A stretch of DNA of 64,000 nt from Paraburkholderia caledonica NBRC 102488 (GTDB lineage: Bacteria; Pseudomonadota; Gammaproteobacteria; Burkholderiales; Burkholderiaceae): the NCBI RefSeq assembly GCF_000685095.1, contig NZ_BAYE01000005.1, positions 62,001 through 126,000 of the forward strand. The letters run 5' to 3'. The notes beneath the pieces are model-generated. The model searched no databases, was not told the origin of the DNA, and saw only the letters and a list, made by a program, of their open reading frames with translations. Made by a program: the position numbers and the translations under genes. Positions 1 through 9,298 of this stretch are shown here, piece by piece (positions within the stretch are counted from its first letter, which is position 1; every line of letters starts with the position of its first letter).

Positions 1-1
1 C

Positions 2-802
2 GAGTATCAGGTCGACAAGCAGATCGCGGATATCGAGAACACGATCCAGCGTCATCCCGACGGCATCATCTCGATTCCGGTCGACGGCACCGCGACCGCT
101 GCGACGTACAAGAAGGTCTCCGCCGCCGGCATCAAGCTCGTGTTCATGGACAACGTGCCGACGGGGCTCAAGCATCCTGAGCAATACGCGTCGATGATTT
201 CCGCCGACAGCGAGGGCAACGGCCAGATCGCGGCCAAAGTGCTCGCGTCGTGCGTGCCGCAGGGCGCGACGATCGGGCTCGTCAATTTCGGCGTCGACTA
301 CTTCAGCACGAAGGAGCGCACGAAGGCAGTCAACGAGTGGATGAAGAAGAACCGTCCGGACATCAAGATCAAGCAGGTCGACTTCACGGACCCGTCGAAG
401 GTCGGCCAGATTGCGGGCGACTTCCTGACGGGTAACCCGGACGTCAAGGGACTCTTCGCCGTGTGGGATCAACCGGCGCTCGACACGCTGACTTCGATGC
501 GCGCGCAAGGCGTGAACATTCCCGTCACCACCGTCGATCTGGGTCTTCAGTCGGCAATCGAGATCGCCAAGGGCGGACCGCTGAAGGCGACCGGCTCGCA
601 GCGTCCCTACGATCAGGGCGTGGCCGAAGCCATGGCGATGATGAAAGCGCTGATCGGACAGACGCCGCCCGCATGGATCGGCGTGCAGTCTTTGCCGGTG
701 GTTCAATCGACGGTGCTCGAAGCGTACAAGACGGTGTTCAAGAAAGACCCGCCGCCGCAACTCGCGGACGCGTGCAAGAAGGCCAAGCCGGCTTGCGGAT
801 GA
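2..802 (+). CDS. Sugar-type ABC transporter substrate-binding protein (5' truncated)
   Basis: The open frame enters from the left edge and ends at TGA 800-802, so only the C-terminal 266 residues are seen. They read as a periplasmic binding protein of the ribose/galactose family (Peripla_BP_4): the segment DGIISIPVDGT near the start, then FMDNVPTG and, further on, TTVDLGLQSAIEIAKGG, which are the usual ligand-cleft and hinge strands of this family. The protein would bind a sugar or related polyol outside the inner membrane and deliver it to an ABC permease. The signal peptide and the partner ATPase and permease genes lie outside the window, so the substrate cannot be named. The C-terminus is Lys/Ala/Cys-rich (KKAKPACG), which is slightly unusual. 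Family assignment is firm; substrate is unknown. Confidence 0.85.
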   Translation, partial: EYQVDKQIADIENTIQRHPDGIISIPVDGTATAATYKKVSAAGIKLVFMDNVPTGLKHPEQYASMISADSEGNGQIAAKVLASCVPQGATIGLVNFGVDYFSTKERTKAVNEWMKKNRPDIKIKQVDFTDPSKVGQIAGDFLTGNPDVKGLFAVWDQPALDTLTSMRAQGVNIPVTTVDLGLQSAIEIAKGGPLKATGSQRPYDQGVAEAMAMMKALIGQTPPAWIGVQSLPVVQSTVLEAYKTVFKKDPPPQLADACKKAKPACG

Positions 803-814
803 ACTGCGGTCAGC

Positions 815-856
815 GCGTCACGTGATCGTCCGCGAGGTTGGGCGATCATGTGACGC
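815..856. terminator. Stem-loop in a convergent intergenic gap
   Basis: Two 14-base arms at 815-828 and 843-856 are inverted repeats with one mismatch (which pairs as G-U in RNA), separated by a 14-base loop. The element sits 12 bases after the binding-protein stop and 65 bases before the end of the convergent oxidoreductase gene. It has no T tract, so it is either a stabilising 3' hairpin or a weak terminator rather than a canonical intrinsic terminator. Confidence 0.45.
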
Positions 857-921
857 AGCATGCAGATCGGGTCGTGCCTTTACCGCTGCAGACATGGCCT
901 GGCTGATTCATCCACGCCACA

Positions 922-1581
922 TCAATGCCGCCACGACCCATGCGGCAATTCCAAATCGCGCCGGGCGGCCGCGAGGCCCGCGACCATGCCCGCCCGGTCG
1001 TGAGGGATGCAGTACACCGGTTTCGCGCGCTCGAAGCGCCAGCTCGCCGCGAGCGGGCCTGCATCGACGGGATCGAAGCCGAACCGATCGACCAGTGCAC
1101 TCACCACGTGTCGCGCTTGCTGATCGTCGGCGGCTAGCGGCAACGCGCGGCGGTTCGGTGTGCCGGGCGCCGTGCCGGCGGTTTCGAGATCTTTCGCGAG
1201 AATCGCATTGAACGCCTTCACGACTCTCGCGCCGGGCAACGCGGCGGCGAGCATCTGGCTCGTCGTCGTCACACCGTTTTGCAGTGCTTCGATCGGACCG
1301 TCGCGGTCCGGATAGTGATTGCAGGTGTCGATCACGATCTTGCCGTGGAGTGCCGCAACCGGCAAGTGACTGATCTGGCCGAACGGCACCGACACCACGA
1401 CGACATCGCCGAACGTCGCCGCCTCCTGTGCGGTGCCCGTCGCGCAGCCGAGCGCCGCCGCCGTGCTGATCAGAGTGTTCGGATCGCGCGAGTTGGCGAT
1501 CATCACTTCGTGGCCGTGACGCTGTGCGACGGTCGCCAGCGCGCGACCGAGAAAGCCCGCGCCGAGAATGCCTATCTTCAT
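922..1581 (-). CDS. NADP oxidoreductase, F420-dependent reductase-like
   Basis: A 219-residue protein with an N-terminal Rossmann motif GILGAGFLGRALA (residues about 4-16), typical of the NADP_oxidored_F420-type family (coenzyme F420:NADP oxidoreductase-like, also 6-phosphogluconate-dehydrogenase-like folds). The segment ANSRDP after the second strand fits NADP recognition. ATG 1581 was chosen because GGAGTGGAAC precedes it; an upstream in-frame start would add 21 residues without a good ribosome site. It is divergent from the LysR gene at 1717, with 135 bp between them, the classical arrangement for a LysR regulator and its target. A bacterium of this type is unlikely to make F420, so the real role is probably a general NADP-linked reductase. 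Substrate unknown. Confidence 0.8.
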   Translation of the reverse strand: MKIGILGAGFLGRALATVAQRHGHEVMIANSRDPNTLISTAAALGCATGTAQEAATFGDVVVVSVPFGQISHLPVAALHGKIVIDTCNHYPDRDGPIEALQNGVTTTSQMLAAALPGARVVKAFNAILAKDLETAGTAPGTPNRRALPLAADDQQARHVVSALVDRFGFDPVDAGPLAASWRFERAKPVYCIPHDRAGMVAGLAAARRDLELPHGSWRH

Positions 1582-1716
1582 GTTCCACTCCATGCATGTC
1601 TGAGAATCGCTCCGGTGAACACCCCGCTCATCGGTGACAGGCACTATGATTCAAAACTCAAGCGTGATAAATGCGCAAAGTTCGACGAGTGTCGAAAGCA
1701 ACAGTGGGGAATGTGC

Positions 1717-2616
1717 ATGGATCGGCTCACCAGCATGGCTGTGTTCGTCAAAACCGCCGAGAGCGGCTCGTTCGCGGCAGCCGCGCTCGCGTTCGGCATC
1801 TCGTCGCAGATGGCCGGCAAACATGTCGGCATGCTCGAAGAGCGCGTCGGCGCGCGACTGCTGAATCGCACGACACGCCGTCAGAGTCTCACCGAGATCG
1901 GCCAGATTTTTTACGAACGCTGCAAGGCGCTGCTCGCGGATGCGCAAGCGGCGGAGTCGGTCGCGCAGGAATTGTCGGCCTCGCCGCGCGGGCGCCTGCG
2001 GATCACCGCGCCTGTCACGTTCGGCGCCTGCTGCCTCGCCCCGATGATCACCCGTTACCTGGAAGCGCATCCCGACGTGCGGGTGGAGTTGACGCTGACC
2101 GACCGCTTCGTCGATCTGATCGACGAGGCGTATGAGGCCGCGATCCGGCTCGGCACGCTGTCCGATTCGACGCTGATTGCGCGGCCGTTGATGCCGTACC
2201 GGCTGGTCGCGTGCGCATCGCCGGCTTATCTCGCGAAGCGTGGTGAGCCCGCGACGCCCGAGGCGCTCGCCGCGCACGAGTGTCTCGCATTCGCCTTCAC
2301 GAGCATGCCGGCCGCAACTGAATGGCGTTTTATCGACGATGCCGGGCGTGAGCACGTCGTGCCGGTTGCAGGCCGCTTCGAGGCCAACGACGTGAAAGCG
2401 CTGGTCGCGGCCGCGCTCAACGGCGCGGGGATCATGCTCGCGCCCGAAGTTGCCGTGCGGGACGACCTTGCGGCGGGCCGTCTGGTGCGCCTTCTGAACG
2501 GCTATGAAGCGCCCCCGCGGCCCATGCACGTTGTGTTTCCGGCGAGCCGCGTGACGCCGAAGCTGCGCACGTTCATCGACCAGGTGGTTGCAGAATTCGG
2601 CCCATCCGGCGCTTGA
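1717..2616 (+). CDS. LysR-family transcriptional regulator
   Basis: A 299-residue LysR regulator. The N-terminal winged helix-turn-helix covers residues about 3-62 (MAVFVKTAESGSFAAAALAF, then RLLNRTTRRQSLTEIG), followed by a substrate-binding domain with the GRLRITAPVTFG linker typical of the AaeR/DsdC-like subgroup. ATG 1717 is chosen because GGGGA lies about 7 bases upstream; ATG 1711, in the same frame, sits directly against that motif. It is transcribed away from the oxidoreductase ending at 922 and probably regulates it and itself from the 135-bp gap. The inducer cannot be read from sequence. Confidence 0.86.
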   Translation: MDRLTSMAVFVKTAESGSFAAAALAFGISSQMAGKHVGMLEERVGARLLNRTTRRQSLTEIGQIFYERCKALLADAQAAESVAQELSASPRGRLRITAPVTFGACCLAPMITRYLEAHPDVRVELTLTDRFVDLIDEAYEAAIRLGTLSDSTLIARPLMPYRLVACASPAYLAKRGEPATPEALAAHECLAFAFTSMPAATEWRFIDDAGREHVVPVAGRFEANDVKALVAAALNGAGIMLAPEVAVRDDLAAGRLVRLLNGYEAPPRPMHVVFPASRVTPKLRTFIDQVVAEFGPSGA

Positions 2617-3024
2617 GAACGTAAAGCGTGCGAAGAACCCACCGGGGCGCAGTGCGCTCAAACGGTGGCCTCTCACCCGGCCTCGGATCGAATCCCGGGA
2701 ATGCGTGTCTGTATGAAGCCTTGCAAATACCCGCTAAACGGGCCTTCAGTGCAGCCGCCAGGCGGCGCTCCAACGCGCCCCGGAAAGCCGCCAATCTCGC
2801 TGCATTGCCCGCGAGAATGCCTGGCTTTGCCCGCGTTGGGCGCCGCACAAGGCAAAATACGGGTTTTGCGCGCCCAAAGCGCGGCGAGACCGGGAAGGCA
2901 TTGCGCACCGGCCGCCGCCACGCGGCGCGCCTTCCAGACATCGCGCGACGGCGGCCATGCCGGCTCGTCGCGTGTAGCGCACTCGGGACAGCTCGTCCTT
3001 TAACAGAGCATCTCAGGAGCATTT
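2617..3024. other. 408-bp intergenic region before the Hsp70 operon
   Basis: No convincing gene on either strand; the open frames here have unnatural Arg/Pro-rich composition. The stretch must hold the promoter of the DUF2760-Hsp70 operon, but I see no clear sigma-32 (CTTGAA...CCCCAT) or sigma-70 pair. Its last bases contain AGGAG (3015-3019) ahead of ATG 3025. Confidence 0.5.
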
Positions 3025-3588
3025 ATGACCGATTCGAACCCGTCCTTCCTCGGCAGGATTTCACTGGCCGTCAGCGCGTTTTTCCGCATTCTCGGCGACG
3101 GCGAATTTGCCGCCGGCGTGCTGCGCGTGCGTGACGGCGACACGGCTGCCCCGACGCGGTCACAGGCGAGCGCGCCCGCTGCGCAGCCGGCGCCGTCGCT
3201 GAAGGAAGCCAACCCCGACGCTGCGCTGCAACTGCTCGGCCTGCTGCAACGCGACGCGCGTTTCATCGACTTCGTCGAAGAAGACATCAAGCGTTTCAGC
3301 GACGCCGATATCGGCGCCGCCGCACGCCTCGTTCACGAAGGTTGCCGCGCGACGCTGCGCGAGCACTTTACGATCCGGCCGGTGCGGGACGAAGCCGAAG
3401 GCAGCCGCGTCACGCTTCAGGAAGGTTTCGACGCAAGCGCGATCCGCCTGACCGGCAACGTCGTCGGCAAGGCGCCGTTTAGCGGCAACATCAGCCATCG
3501 CGGCTGGCGCGTCGAAGAAGTGCGTCTGCCGAAGCTCGCGGAAAGCCACAACGCGAAAGTCATTGCGCCGGCGGAGGTGGAGTTATGA
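3025..3588 (+). CDS. DUF2760 domain protein, first gene of Hsp70 operon
   Basis: A 187-residue protein recognised as the DUF2760 family. An amphipathic N-terminus (residues about 8-22, LGRISLAVSAFFRIL) is followed by an Ala/Pro-rich linker (about 40-60) and the conserved core with LLGLLQRDARFIDFVEEDI and, at the C-terminus, NISHRGWRVEEVRLPKL. ATG 3025 has a good AGGAG. Its stop overlaps the start of the first Hsp70 gene by four bases (ATGA), so the products are made together. The family has no known biochemical role; in proteobacteria it is found next to paired atypical Hsp70 genes, which suggests a co-factor or client adaptor. Function is inference. Confidence 0.85.
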   Translation: MTDSNPSFLGRISLAVSAFFRILGDGEFAAGVLRVRDGDTAAPTRSQASAPAAQPAPSLKEANPDAALQLLGLLQRDARFIDFVEEDIKRFSDADIGAAARLVHEGCRATLREHFTIRPVRDEAEGSRVTLQEGFDASAIRLTGNVVGKAPFSGNISHRGWRVEEVRLPKLAESHNAKVIAPAEVEL

Positions 3589-5444
3589 GCGGCGCGCGCT
3601 ACTCCATCGGCATCGACCTGGGCACGACGCACTGCGCACTCTCGTATGTGGACACGAGTGCAAGCGACGGCGAGAAGACCGCGTTGACGGTGCTGCCCAT
3701 TGCCCAGCTGACCGGGCCCGGCGCAATTGCCGACCTCGATCTGTTGCCCTCGTTTCTGTATCTGCCGCACCCGGATGAACTGGCTCCCGGCGACCTGCAC
3801 CTGCCGTGGACCGGCGAGCGCGAGTTCGCCGTCGGCGAATTCGCGCGCAGCCGCGGCGCGGCCACGCCGATCCGGCTCGTGTCGAGCGCGAAAAGCTGGC
3901 TGTGCCACCCAGGCGTCGATCGCCGCGCGGCGATTCTGCCCAACGATGCGCCGCCCGAAGTCGCACGCGTGTCGCCGCTCGAAAGCTCGGTGCGGTATCT
4001 GACGCATTTGCGCGAAGCCTGGGACCATCTGCACCCCGACGCGCCGTTCCGCGAGCAGGACATCACGGTCACGATTCCCGCATCGTTCGACCCGGCCGCG
4101 CGCGAATTGACCGCCGAAGCCGCCGAAGCCGCCGGCTACGGCCGCATGACGCTGCTCGAGGAACCGCAGGCCGCGCTGTATAGCTGGATTCAGAAAAGCG
4201 GCGGCCAGTGGCGCAAGCAGGTCAAGGTCGGCGACATTATTCTGGTGGTCGATGTGGGCGGCGGCACCACCGACCTTTCGCTGATCGCCGTCATCGAGCG
4301 CGACGGCAATCTCGAACTGCATCGCGTGGCGGTCGGCGAACACATTCTGCTGGGCGGCGACAACATGGACCTCGCGCTTGCGCACGTGGTCGCCCGCAAA
4401 CTCGCGGCCGAAGGCACTCAGGCCGACGCGTGGCAGTTGCGCGCCCTCACCTATGCATGCCGCGCGGCCAAGGAAACGCTGCTGAGCGACCCGGCCACGG
4501 ACACCGTACCGCTCGTCGTGCCGAGCCGCGGCTCGAAGCTGATCGGCGGATCGATCCGCACCGAGCTCACGCGCGCGGAGTTGACGCAGACCATTCTCGA
4601 CGGCTTCTTCCCGCAGGTGGACAGCGGCGCACGTCCGGTGAGCCGCGCCCGTGCCGGTCTCACGCAACTCGGTTTGCCGTATGCGCAGGACGCGGGCATC
4701 ACGCGGCACCTGGCGGCGTTCCTCGCCCGACAGGTCGGAGCGCTCGCGGAACTCGGAGGCCTGAGCGAGACGGCATCGCACGACGCCGCGCAAAGCGCGA
4801 GCTTCCTGCATCCCACGGCGGTGCTGTTCAACGGCGGCGTGTTCAAGTCGGCGCTGCTCGTCGAACGCATCATGGGCACGCTCAATGGCTGGCTCGCGGC
4901 TGAGGGCGCTGCGCCGGCGCGCCTGCTCGAAGGCGCCGATCTCGATCTGGCCGTCGCGCGGGGCGCGGCCTACTACGGCTACGTGCGTCGCGGTCAGGGC
5001 GTGCGGATTCGCGGCGGCACGGCCCGGGCTTACTACATTGCAATCGAGTCGGCGATGCCCGCCGTGCCAGGACTGGAGCCGCCGATCCAGGCGCTGTGCG
5101 TCGCCCCCTTCGGCATGGAGGAAGGGACCGACGCCGAACTGCCCGCGCAGGAGTTCGGCCTCGTCGTCGGCGAGCCGGTGCACTTCCGCTTCTTCGGGTC
5201 GTCGGTGCGTCGTCAGGATCAGGTTGGAACGCTGCTCGACTTCTGGGGTCCTGATGAATTGCAGGAACTCGAGGAGATTCAGGCCACGCTGCCCGCCGCG
5301 GGCCGCACAGCCGGTGAAGTGGTGCCGGTCAAGCTGCATGCGCGTGTGACGGAAGCCGGCACGCTCGAACTCGAAGCCGTGCCGCGCGGCACCGACGAGC
5401 GCTGGAAAGTCGAGTTCGACGTGCGCGGCAACGCGAATGCATGA
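3585..5444 (+). CDS. Atypical Hsp70 family protein
   Basis: A 619-residue Hsp70-type ATPase. Actin-fold signatures are clear: phosphate 1 GIDLGTTHCALSY (residues 6-18), phosphate 2 VDVGGGTTDLSLIAV (about 221-235), the FDPAARELT segment and adenosine motif FNGGVFKS (about 415). The nucleotide-binding part occupies roughly 1-480 and contains insertions relative to DnaK; the remaining 140 residues are a short beta-rich segment that is only distantly like a DnaK substrate-binding domain, and there is no EEVD tail or obvious lid. Start and stop overlap DUF2760 and the next Hsp70 by ATGA junctions, so the three genes are translationally coupled. It is probably a specialised chaperone rather than housekeeping DnaK. 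Confidence 0.87.
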   Translation: MSGARYSIGIDLGTTHCALSYVDTSASDGEKTALTVLPIAQLTGPGAIADLDLLPSFLYLPHPDELAPGDLHLPWTGEREFAVGEFARSRGAATPIRLVSSAKSWLCHPGVDRRAAILPNDAPPEVARVSPLESSVRYLTHLREAWDHLHPDAPFREQDITVTIPASFDPAARELTAEAAEAAGYGRMTLLEEPQAALYSWIQKSGGQWRKQVKVGDIILVVDVGGGTTDLSLIAVIERDGNLELHRVAVGEHILLGGDNMDLALAHVVARKLAAEGTQADAWQLRALTYACRAAKETLLSDPATDTVPLVVPSRGSKLIGGSIRTELTRAELTQTILDGFFPQVDSGARPVSRARAGLTQLGLPYAQDAGITRHLAAFLARQVGALAELGGLSETASHDAAQSASFLHPTAVLFNGGVFKSALLVERIMGTLNGWLAAEGAAPARLLEGADLDLAVARGAAYYGYVRRGQGVRIRGGTARAYYIAIESAMPAVPGLEPPIQALCVAPFGMEEGTDAELPAQEFGLVVGEPVHFRFFGSSVRRQDQVGTLLDFWGPDELQELEEIQATLPAAGRTAGEVVPVKLHARVTEAGTLELEAVPRGTDERWKVEFDVRGNANA

Positions 5445-8425
5445 GTGAGATGAAGCGGTACAGCGTCGGCATCGACCTCGGCACGAGCAACACGGTGCTG
5501 GCTTATGCAGAGGCCGGCTCCGACGAGATTCGCGTGTTCGAGATCGAGCAGCTTGTGAGTCCCGGCGAGGTCGCCGCGCGTGCGCTGCTGCCGTCGGTTC
5601 GGTATCACCCCGCGCAAGGCGAGTTGAGCGCGGGCGATCTGCAATTGCCGTGGAGCGACGGAGAATCGGCTTCGTCGCGAGATGCGGATCGGCGCGCGGG
5701 TCGAACCGCAAGTCAACGCGCGAACAACACCGGCATGCTGGCGAGCGATGTCGGCTACGCGCAGCCCGTTGTAATCGGCCGGCTCGCGCGGCTGCTCGGC
5801 GCTCAGGTTCCGGGGCGGCTCGTCACGAGCGCGAAAAGCTGGCTCTCGCATGCATCGGTCGACCGCGTTGCGCCGATTCTGCCGTGGGGCGCCGCCGACG
5901 ACGTCCACAAGGTCTCGCCGGTCGAAGCCAGCGCGAGCTATCTGGCGCATGTGCGCGCGGCGTGGAATCAACGCTTTCCCGACGCGCCGCTCGAACGCCA
6001 GGATTTGGTGCTAACGGTGCCGGCCTCGTTCGACGAAGGCGCCCGCGCGCTGACCGTAGAGGCGGCGCGCATGGCGGGCCTGCCCTCGCTGCGGCTGCTC
6101 GAAGAACCGCAAGCGGCGTTTTACGACTGGCTGTTCCATCATCGTGAACGGCTCGGGGCGGAACTCGCGCATACGCGGCTCGTGTTGATCTGCGACGTGG
6201 GCGGCGGCACCACCGATCTCACGCTGATCGAAGTCGGCATGGCGGACGGCGAACCGCAGCTCACGCGAATTGGCGTGGGCAACCATCTGATGCTCGGCGG
6301 CGACAACATGGACCTCGCGCTCGCGCATCTGGTCGAAGCGCGCCTCGCCGGCGGCGGCGAGCGTACGCGTTTGTCGGCGGCGAGTCTTTCGCAACTCGTC
6401 GAGCGTTGCCGCGGCGCGAAAGAGCTACTACTGGGACCGCAGGCGCCCGACTCGGCGTCGATCACGCTGCTCGGCGCGGGCTCGAAGCTCGTCGGCGGCG
6501 CGCGCACGGCTCAGATCTCGCGCGATGAAGTGGAGCGCGTGATCGTCGACGGATTCTTTCCGGTGGTTGGGTCGCACGAGCGGCCGGGTCGGCCACGCGG
6601 CGCGATCGTCGAGTTCGGTTTGCCCTATGCGACCGATGCGGCCGTCACGCGCCATATCGCCGCTTTTCTGAGCCGCTTCGAGGCTCAGTCGCGCAAGGCA
6701 TTGGGGTGGGTTCAGAGCGATGCTGCTGCTGGCCCCGACGCGGACACCAAGCCCGCTGCCGAGCCCCACGGTGTTTCCGGCGTCGAGGCTGCGTCGAACG
6801 CCGACGGGCCGCCGCCACTCGCCGTGCCCGACACCCTGCTGCTGAACGGCGGCGTGTTCCGTGCGCACGCATTGACGCAGCGCCTCGCGACCACGCTGGG
6901 CGCGTGGCGCGGCGAGCCGCTTAACGTGCTGCATAACGACAATCCCGATGTCGCCGTCGCGCGCGGCGCGGTCGCCTATAGCCTTGCGCGGGCGGGCGGC
7001 GCGCCGAAAATCGGCGGAGGCTCGCCGCGCAGCTACTTCCTCGTAGTCGACGAACCCGCCGGCGGCAAGCCCGATTCACAGCCCGCGCAACGCGGTATCT
7101 GTCTGCTGCCGCGCGGCACCGAAGAAGGCCACGAAATCCTGATTGCCGAGCGAACGTTCGCGCTGCGCCTCGGGCATCCGGTGCGCTTTCACCTCGTGTC
7201 GTCGAGTGCGGACACTGTCTATGCGCCCGGCGAGCTGGCCGATCTCTCAGGCTCCGACTTCGTCCGCTTGCCGCCCATCGCAAGCATCGTGCAGCCGCGC
7301 GGCGCCGGCAGCGCGCGCGAGACCGCCGTGCGGATCGCCACGTCGCTCACCGAGGTCGGCACGCTCGAAGTTCACTGCATCGACCGCGACAATCCAGCCG
7401 AGCGCTGGCTGCTCGAATTCCAGCTGCGCCGCGAAGACGCGCAGGTGAATCTCTCCGACGATCCCGCGCAGGTGCGGCATCCACGGCTTGACGAAGCCAT
7501 CGAGCAGATCGACCGCTGCTTCGGCTCGCGCTCGCAAAACGTCGACAAGAAGGAAGTGAAACGCTTGCGCTCGCAACTCGAACAGTTGCTGGGCTCGCGG
7601 GAAAGCTGGAACAGCGCGCTGCTGCGCGAACTGTTCGGCGCCCTTTGGGAACGCGCGCGCAGGCGCCGCCGCTCGGCGGATCACGAGCGACTGTGGCTCA
7701 ATCTGGCCGGCTATTGCGTACGCCCGGGCTTTGGCTATCCACTCGACGAATGGCGCGTCGAGCAACTGTGGTCGTTATTCGACGACGGTATTCAGTACGT
7801 CCAGGAAAGCCAGGTGTGGTCCGAATGGTGGACGCTCTGGCGCCGAGCCGCGGGCGGCCTCGACGAAGGCGCGCAACTGCGCGTGCTCGACGCGATGCAC
7901 TATCTGCAGACGGCCGCGCAATCGCGTCACAAGCTGCCGTTCGACGTGTCGAAAACAGGCACCGCCGATATGGTTCGCCTGAGCGCGTCGCTCGAACGCA
8001 TTCCCGTTGCGCGCAAGATCGAACTCGGCGAATCGGTGCTCGCGCGTTTGCAGAAACCTTCGGAGAATCATCAAGGCTGGTGGGCGGTCGGGCGCATCGG
8101 CGCGCGCCGGCCGTTCTATGGCAGCGCGCACAGCGTCGTGCCAGCCGACGTCGCGAGTCAGTGGCTCGATGCGATTCTCGCGCTCGACTGGAAAAAGGTG
8201 GACCCGGCCGCTTTTGCCGCGGTCCAGATTGCGCGCATGACGGGCGACCGTTCGCGCGATCTGCCCGATGAGATTCGCCACGCCGTGCTGCGCAGACTCG
8301 AAGCGGCGAGCGCGCCGCGCGCGTGGATCACGATGGTCGGTGAAAACGTCGAACTGGATAACGCCGACGAAGGCCGCGTGTTCGGCGAGTCGTTGCCGGC
8401 GGGGCTAAAACTGATCTCGGACTAA
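5441..8425 (+). CDS. Large atypical Hsp70 with C-terminal DUF3731-like region
   Basis: A 994-residue protein whose first half repeats the Hsp70 ATPase signatures: GIDLGTSNTVLAYAE (residues about 10-24), VPASFDEGARALT, CDVGGGTTDLTLIEV (about 250-264) and LLNGGVFRA. Two low-complexity insertions are present, one after the first sheet (about 70-95) and one of about 40 residues rich in Ala, Asp, Pro and Gly before the adenosine motif (about 426-462). From about residue 660 the protein continues into a 330-residue helical, Trp- and Arg-rich domain (WRVEQLWSLFDDGIQYVQ, WWAVGRIGARRPFYGS) that matches the DUF3731 region found on such Hsp70s. It is coupled to the upstream Hsp70 by a 4-bp overlap. The two ATPases may work as a pair. 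No substrate is known. Confidence 0.87.
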   Translation: MSEMKRYSVGIDLGTSNTVLAYAEAGSDEIRVFEIEQLVSPGEVAARALLPSVRYHPAQGELSAGDLQLPWSDGESASSRDADRRAGRTASQRANNTGMLASDVGYAQPVVIGRLARLLGAQVPGRLVTSAKSWLSHASVDRVAPILPWGAADDVHKVSPVEASASYLAHVRAAWNQRFPDAPLERQDLVLTVPASFDEGARALTVEAARMAGLPSLRLLEEPQAAFYDWLFHHRERLGAELAHTRLVLICDVGGGTTDLTLIEVGMADGEPQLTRIGVGNHLMLGGDNMDLALAHLVEARLAGGGERTRLSAASLSQLVERCRGAKELLLGPQAPDSASITLLGAGSKLVGGARTAQISRDEVERVIVDGFFPVVGSHERPGRPRGAIVEFGLPYATDAAVTRHIAAFLSRFEAQSRKALGWVQSDAAAGPDADTKPAAEPHGVSGVEAASNADGPPPLAVPDTLLLNGGVFRAHALTQRLATTLGAWRGEPLNVLHNDNPDVAVARGAVAYSLARAGGAPKIGGGSPRSYFLVVDEPAGGKPDSQPAQRGICLLPRGTEEGHEILIAERTFALRLGHPVRFHLVSSSADTVYAPGELADLSGSDFVRLPPIASIVQPRGAGSARETAVRIATSLTEVGTLEVHCIDRDNPAERWLLEFQLRREDAQVNLSDDPAQVRHPRLDEAIEQIDRCFGSRSQNVDKKEVKRLRSQLEQLLGSRESWNSALLRELFGALWERARRRRRSADHERLWLNLAGYCVRPGFGYPLDEWRVEQLWSLFDDGIQYVQESQVWSEWWTLWRRAAGGLDEGAQLRVLDAMHYLQTAAQSRHKLPFDVSKTGTADMVRLSASLERIPVARKIELGESVLARLQKPSENHQGWWAVGRIGARRPFYGSAHSVVPADVASQWLDAILALDWKKVDPAAFAAVQIARMTGDRSRDLPDEIRHAVLRRLEAASAPRAWITMVGENVELDNADEGRVFGESLPAGLKLISD

Positions 8426-8431
8426 CGGCGC

Positions 8432-9235
8432 TCAGGGCCGCTCGCCTCGCGCGAGCCGCGCATCGATATCGTGAACGACGGGCATCAGATCCGCGACGCT
8501 GTCAATCACGTAATGCGCGCCCGCAGCCCGCAATTTTTCGATCGCCGCGTCCCGGCGCCGCGCAAAGTCAGCGGGCGCGAGCGCCTTCACATCGTCTTCG
8601 GCCATCCCGAACGCGTTGCCGCTCACGGCCACGCCAACGGCCCACGTGCCGCCGTTGATTCCTTCCTCGATGCCGACCTCGGTATCGTCGACCTTGATCG
8701 CCTCTTTCGCGCGCCACACGCCGAGTTCCGGCAGCGTCTTATAGATCATGTAGGGTGACGGCCGCCCTTCCGGCGTGTCGCCCGTGCAGACGATGCTGTC
8801 CGGCGAAAAGCCCTGCGCCGCCGCGCCCGGCACGATCTCCGCCATGATCTCGCGCGTGTAGCCAGTCGTCGTGCCGATGCGGATGTCGTCGCGGCGCAAT
8901 GCGCTCGCCACTTCGGCGACGCCTGGAATCACCGAGCTATAGCTCGCGGCCACCGCAATGTTTTTCGGCACGAACACGTTGTAGACCGCGTCGATGTCCT
9001 CTTCGCGAGGCGCATGCCCATACTTCTCCGCCCATGCCCGCGAGACGCGTGGCAGCGCCATCAGCGCCGCGATGTGCGGCCGCTTGGCCATGCCCATCGG
9101 TCCGCGCGCTTCGTCGATCGTGATGGATACGCCGAACTGCTCGAACGTTTCAACGAACGCGCCCATCGGCGCAAGCGAACCATAGTCGACCACCGTGCCG
9201 GCCCAGTCGAAGATCACTGCTTTAACGTGTTTCAT
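8432..9235 (-). CDS. phnX: Phosphonoacetaldehyde hydrolase
   Basis: Haloacid dehalogenase superfamily enzyme of 267 residues, the usual PhnX length. It cleaves the C-P bond of phosphonoacetaldehyde to acetaldehyde and phosphate, using a Schiff-base lysine. The nucleophile motif AVIFDWAGTVVDYGS (Asp10, Ala12) and the cap-domain lysine in GPMGMAKRPHIAAL (Lys51) are both present, as are TTGYTREIM and the metal-binding segment KVDDTEVGIEEG. ATG 9235 follows GGAAGTCA. It lies 63 bp downstream of phnW on the same strand, forming the two-step 2-aminoethylphosphonate pathway that yields phosphate and two-carbon units in the cytoplasm. Assignment is firm. Confidence 0.94.
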   Translation of the reverse strand: MKHVKAVIFDWAGTVVDYGSLAPMGAFVETFEQFGVSITIDEARGPMGMAKRPHIAALMALPRVSRAWAEKYGHAPREEDIDAVYNVFVPKNIAVAASYSSVIPGVAEVASALRRDDIRIGTTTGYTREIMAEIVPGAAAQGFSPDSIVCTGDTPEGRPSPYMIYKTLPELGVWRAKEAIKVDDTEVGIEEGINGGTWAVGVAVSGNAFGMAEDDVKALAPADFARRRDAAIEKLRAAGAHYVIDSVADLMPVVHDIDARLARGERP

Positions 9236-9298
9236 TGACTTCCGTTTCGTATTGCCGCGTTGTTGGGACTATGTTGCGGCCAGGTTGCGGCAGGTTAT

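Noticed and set aside
2680..2705. T-loop-like string (GGATCGAATCC) suggesting a tRNA
   Set aside because: No matching acceptor, D or anticodon stems can be drawn around it.
3417..5711. A 764-codon open frame on the minus strand across the first Hsp70 gene
   Set aside because: It is the antisense shadow of a clear Hsp70 gene in GC-rich DNA; composition is Arg/Ala/His-rich and no family is visible.
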